Positions 62,762 through 64,000 of a stretch of DNA of 64,000 nt are shown here, piece after piece. Every line of letters starts with the position of its first letter. The first letter of the stretch is position 1. Under the pieces are notes generated by a model. That model did no database searches and had not been told where the DNA came from. It saw only the letters and a program-made list of their open reading frames with translations. Source of the DNA: Lysinibacillus sp. G4S2. GTDB taxonomy: Bacteria > Bacillota > Bacilli > Bacillales_A > Planococcaceae. Location of the stretch: NCBI RefSeq assembly GCF_030348505.1, contig NZ_JAUCFJ010000002.1, positions 2,980,001 to 3,044,000 on the forward strand, given 5' to 3'. Position numbers and translations under genes: made by a program.

Positions 62762-62884
62762 TTAATTCGATTTGTTTTTTTCAAGTTCTTCGATACGTTT
62801 TTCTAATTTCTTAATCTTCATGTCATTAAGCATAGCAATGACTAAAGCAACCATAGCAAAGGTAGAAGCAACGAATAAACTCAC
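62762..62884 (-). CDS. Tiny membrane/coiled-coil protein (40 aa)
   Basis: GTG at 62884 preceded by AGGAGG encodes MSLFVASTFAMVALVIAMLN then a charged helix (KIKKLEKRIEELEKNKSN). One membrane span followed by a coiled coil. A good promoter is just upstream and the next tiny gene is in the same operon. Confidence 0.65.
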   Translation of the reverse strand: MSLFVASTFAMVALVIAMLNDMKIKKLEKRIEELEKNKSN

Positions 62885-62913
62885 TCGGAAACCTCCTAAT
62901 ATTTGTTAGCAAC

Positions 62914-62942
62914 ATTGTACAATAGGTTGCTCAATGAAACAA
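62914..62942 (-). promoter_or_regulatory. Sigma-A promoter for the tiny-gene operon
   Basis: On the minus strand, TTGTTT (62942-62937), a 17-bp spacer and TACAAT (62919-62914) end 30 bp before the GTG start at 62884. Confidence 0.6.
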
Positions 62943-62950
62943 TTTACATT

Positions 62951-63027
62951 TCAAAAAGCACCCAAAGCGTCGTTTGGGAAAGATTTTTAGATTTGTTTTG
63001 TATACTTTATAAATCCTTGTTTCACTT
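62951..63027. repeat. 3' module, copy d (diverged)
   Basis: TTTGGGAAAGATTTTTAGAT and TATACTTTATAAATCCTTGT, TTCACT match the tail of copies a and c; the hairpin is replaced by CACCCAAA/TTTGGG. It lies just past the stop of the gene at 63036. Confidence 0.6.
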
Positions 63028-63035
63028 TGTAACAC

Positions 63036-63311
63036 TCACTCAACGAGTATAAAAATCCATATACTGATTGTCAAAAATGCATACGCAATATAAATTATTG
63101 TGTACATTGTTAATTCAATAGTTGAAAGTTTTCTTTGTTTTTTCGTTTTTGCCAGATGTCGAAAATAAAAAGAGGAACTAATAATTAGCACACATATAGA
63201 AATTACACGTAAACTTCTGCGAAGATTATCAAGCAAATCATCTCCTTTAAACCTATTACTTTTAATACGCCCGAAACGATCATAAGTTCCATATTTAAAT
63301 AATTTTACCAT
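63036..63311 (-). CDS. Small two-TM membrane protein
   Basis: 91 residues, ATG at 63311 without a strong ribosome site. A basic N-terminal domain (KYGTYDRFGRIKSNRFKGDD) then two membrane segments (about 35-52 and 68-88). No family recognised. It is followed by module copy d and preceded by a family I-like repeat end (63309-63346). Confidence 0.55.
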   Translation of the reverse strand: MVKLFKYGTYDRFGRIKSNRFKGDDLLDNLRRSLRVISICVLIISSSFYFRHLAKTKKQRKLSTIELTMYTIIYIAYAFLTISIWIFILVE

Positions 63312-63444
63312 TTACTCGACTCATCACCATAACTTGGGGTTGACTATATAAAAATTCAATAAATTCCCATTGAAGTATAGAAAAAAAGTGAAAACTCACG
63401 TATCGTAATTGTTGCTGAGACAAACCACGAGAGGAGTTTTCACT

Positions 63445-64000
63445 TTGTGCTCTAAGTTTATCAAATTAATTCTACCGTTGCCATCCTTTTTTAAAATCGC
63501 TCTGCCATCTGAGGAGGAGCCAAACATTTTTCACGTGGACATTGCGCCACAATCAATAACTTGTCCAAATGTATTGGATCGCTTTCATTTGATTCAATTT
63601 TTCACCGATGCCCAGCAGCGCAGACGACGCTACTTAGGTGAAGCAAAAAAACAGCACAAATCCCGATTTATCGACCGCTGTTTACCGCGAAAGCCGGACG
63701 AGTTAACAGAGGAAGAACGTGGTTTTGTGCGTGAATGGCTACGGGAAGATTTTCATACAAAGCATATCTATCAAGCATTGAATCACATGCGTTATGTGTT
63801 AAAAGCTACAACGGATACACAAGCAACAAAGCGCTTAAAAGACTGGCTCAAACTCACACAAGTGCTGTAGTTTCAAAGATAGCTAAAACCGTGATTGTTC
63901 GTGAGAAAGCCATGATAGATACCATAAACTCACCTTTCTCAAACGGCATTATGGAAGGCACAAATAATAAAATTAAGCTCATCAAAAGACGTGGTTTTGG
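63445..64000 (+). pseudogene. ISL3-family transposase, internally deleted and frameshifted
   Basis: TTG 63445 (GGAG upstream) opens CSKFIKLILPLPSFFKIALP, then the zinc-ribbon start DIAPQSITCPN runs directly into VLDRFHLIQFFTDAQQRRRR, which normally lies some 150 residues further on. The frame stops at 63870; another frame continues VREKAMIDTINSPFSNGIME then GTNNKIKLIKRRGFG, the C-terminal DDE block, to the window edge. The element is non-functional. Confidence 0.85.

Noticed and set aside
60500-63030. Integron cassette array (attC sites)
   Set aside because: The module resembles cassettes in layout, but no integrase gene is in the window and the module lacks clear paired core sites of the RYYYAAC/GTTRRRY type, so I report only the repeated module.
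1-64000. tRNA, rRNA or known riboswitches
   Set aside because: I looked for cloverleaf and T-box/riboswitch landmarks by eye and saw none; a covariance-model scan would be decisive.

Overview
The window reads as chromosomal DNA of a low-GC, spore-former-type Firmicute. AT-rich intergenic DNA, strong AGGAGG-like ribosome sites, frequent TTG and GTG starts and the gene families present all suggest the Bacillaceae/Planococcaceae, most likely a Lysinibacillus-like organism. That assignment is inference from family content; there is no rRNA or tRNA gene here to anchor it.

Region 1 (1-13.8 kb) is ordinary chromosome. It holds an acyl-CoA dehydrogenase start with a FadR-like operator, and a LysR regulator divergent from a formimidoylglutamase-glutamate symporter pair (hutG-gltS). 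Next come two cell-wall enzymes (SH3/NodB deacetylase and S11 D,D-carboxypeptidase), a histidine phosphatase, and a DUF3995/TetR pair with matching operators. A MORN-repeat/AAA+ fusion, a WYL regulator, a nucleoside deoxyribosyltransferase and a GNAT enzyme complete the region.

Region 2 (about 14-47 kb) is accessory DNA dominated by minus-strand genes of the kinds that act as immunity proteins to polymorphic toxins: DUF4259, SUKH-like/HTH, ankyrin-DUF4274, SUFU, Imm11/DUF1629, DUF4303, DUF6630, DUF4240, a SUKH fused to a ribosomal L7/L12-like domain, DUF2750 and Imm26, plus several unrecognised ones. There are many fragments, frameshifts and duplicated remnants, one apparent toxin C-terminal tail, and three transposon-related units (intact-looking IS3 and IS1380 elements and, at the far end of the window, a broken ISL3). 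No full-length toxin is visible, so I read this as an orphan immunity bank. A decayed tandem duplication (about 13.2-16.2 kb against 16.2-18.4 kb) sits at its left edge.

Region 3 (47-60 kb) carries a membrane-anchored beta-propeller-like protein, a secreted C39-like cysteine protease, a VOC protein, a free-standing DnaA domain I on a coiled coil, a 1258-residue subtilase with PA, Ig-like and Gly-Asn repeat regions, and a frameshifted PhzF gene.

Region 4 (60-64 kb) is a run of small membrane-protein genes (DUF2975, CPBP protease, VanZ-like, three tiny membrane proteins). Several are separated by copies of one conserved 3' module, giving a cassette-like look. It ends in an internally deleted ISL3 transposase.

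Throughout, non-coding space is filled with dispersed MITE-like repeats: a roughly 205-bp family with 15-bp terminal inverted repeats, a second family bounded by TGTTGATTA ends, palindromic units, and arrays with an exact 21-bp period.
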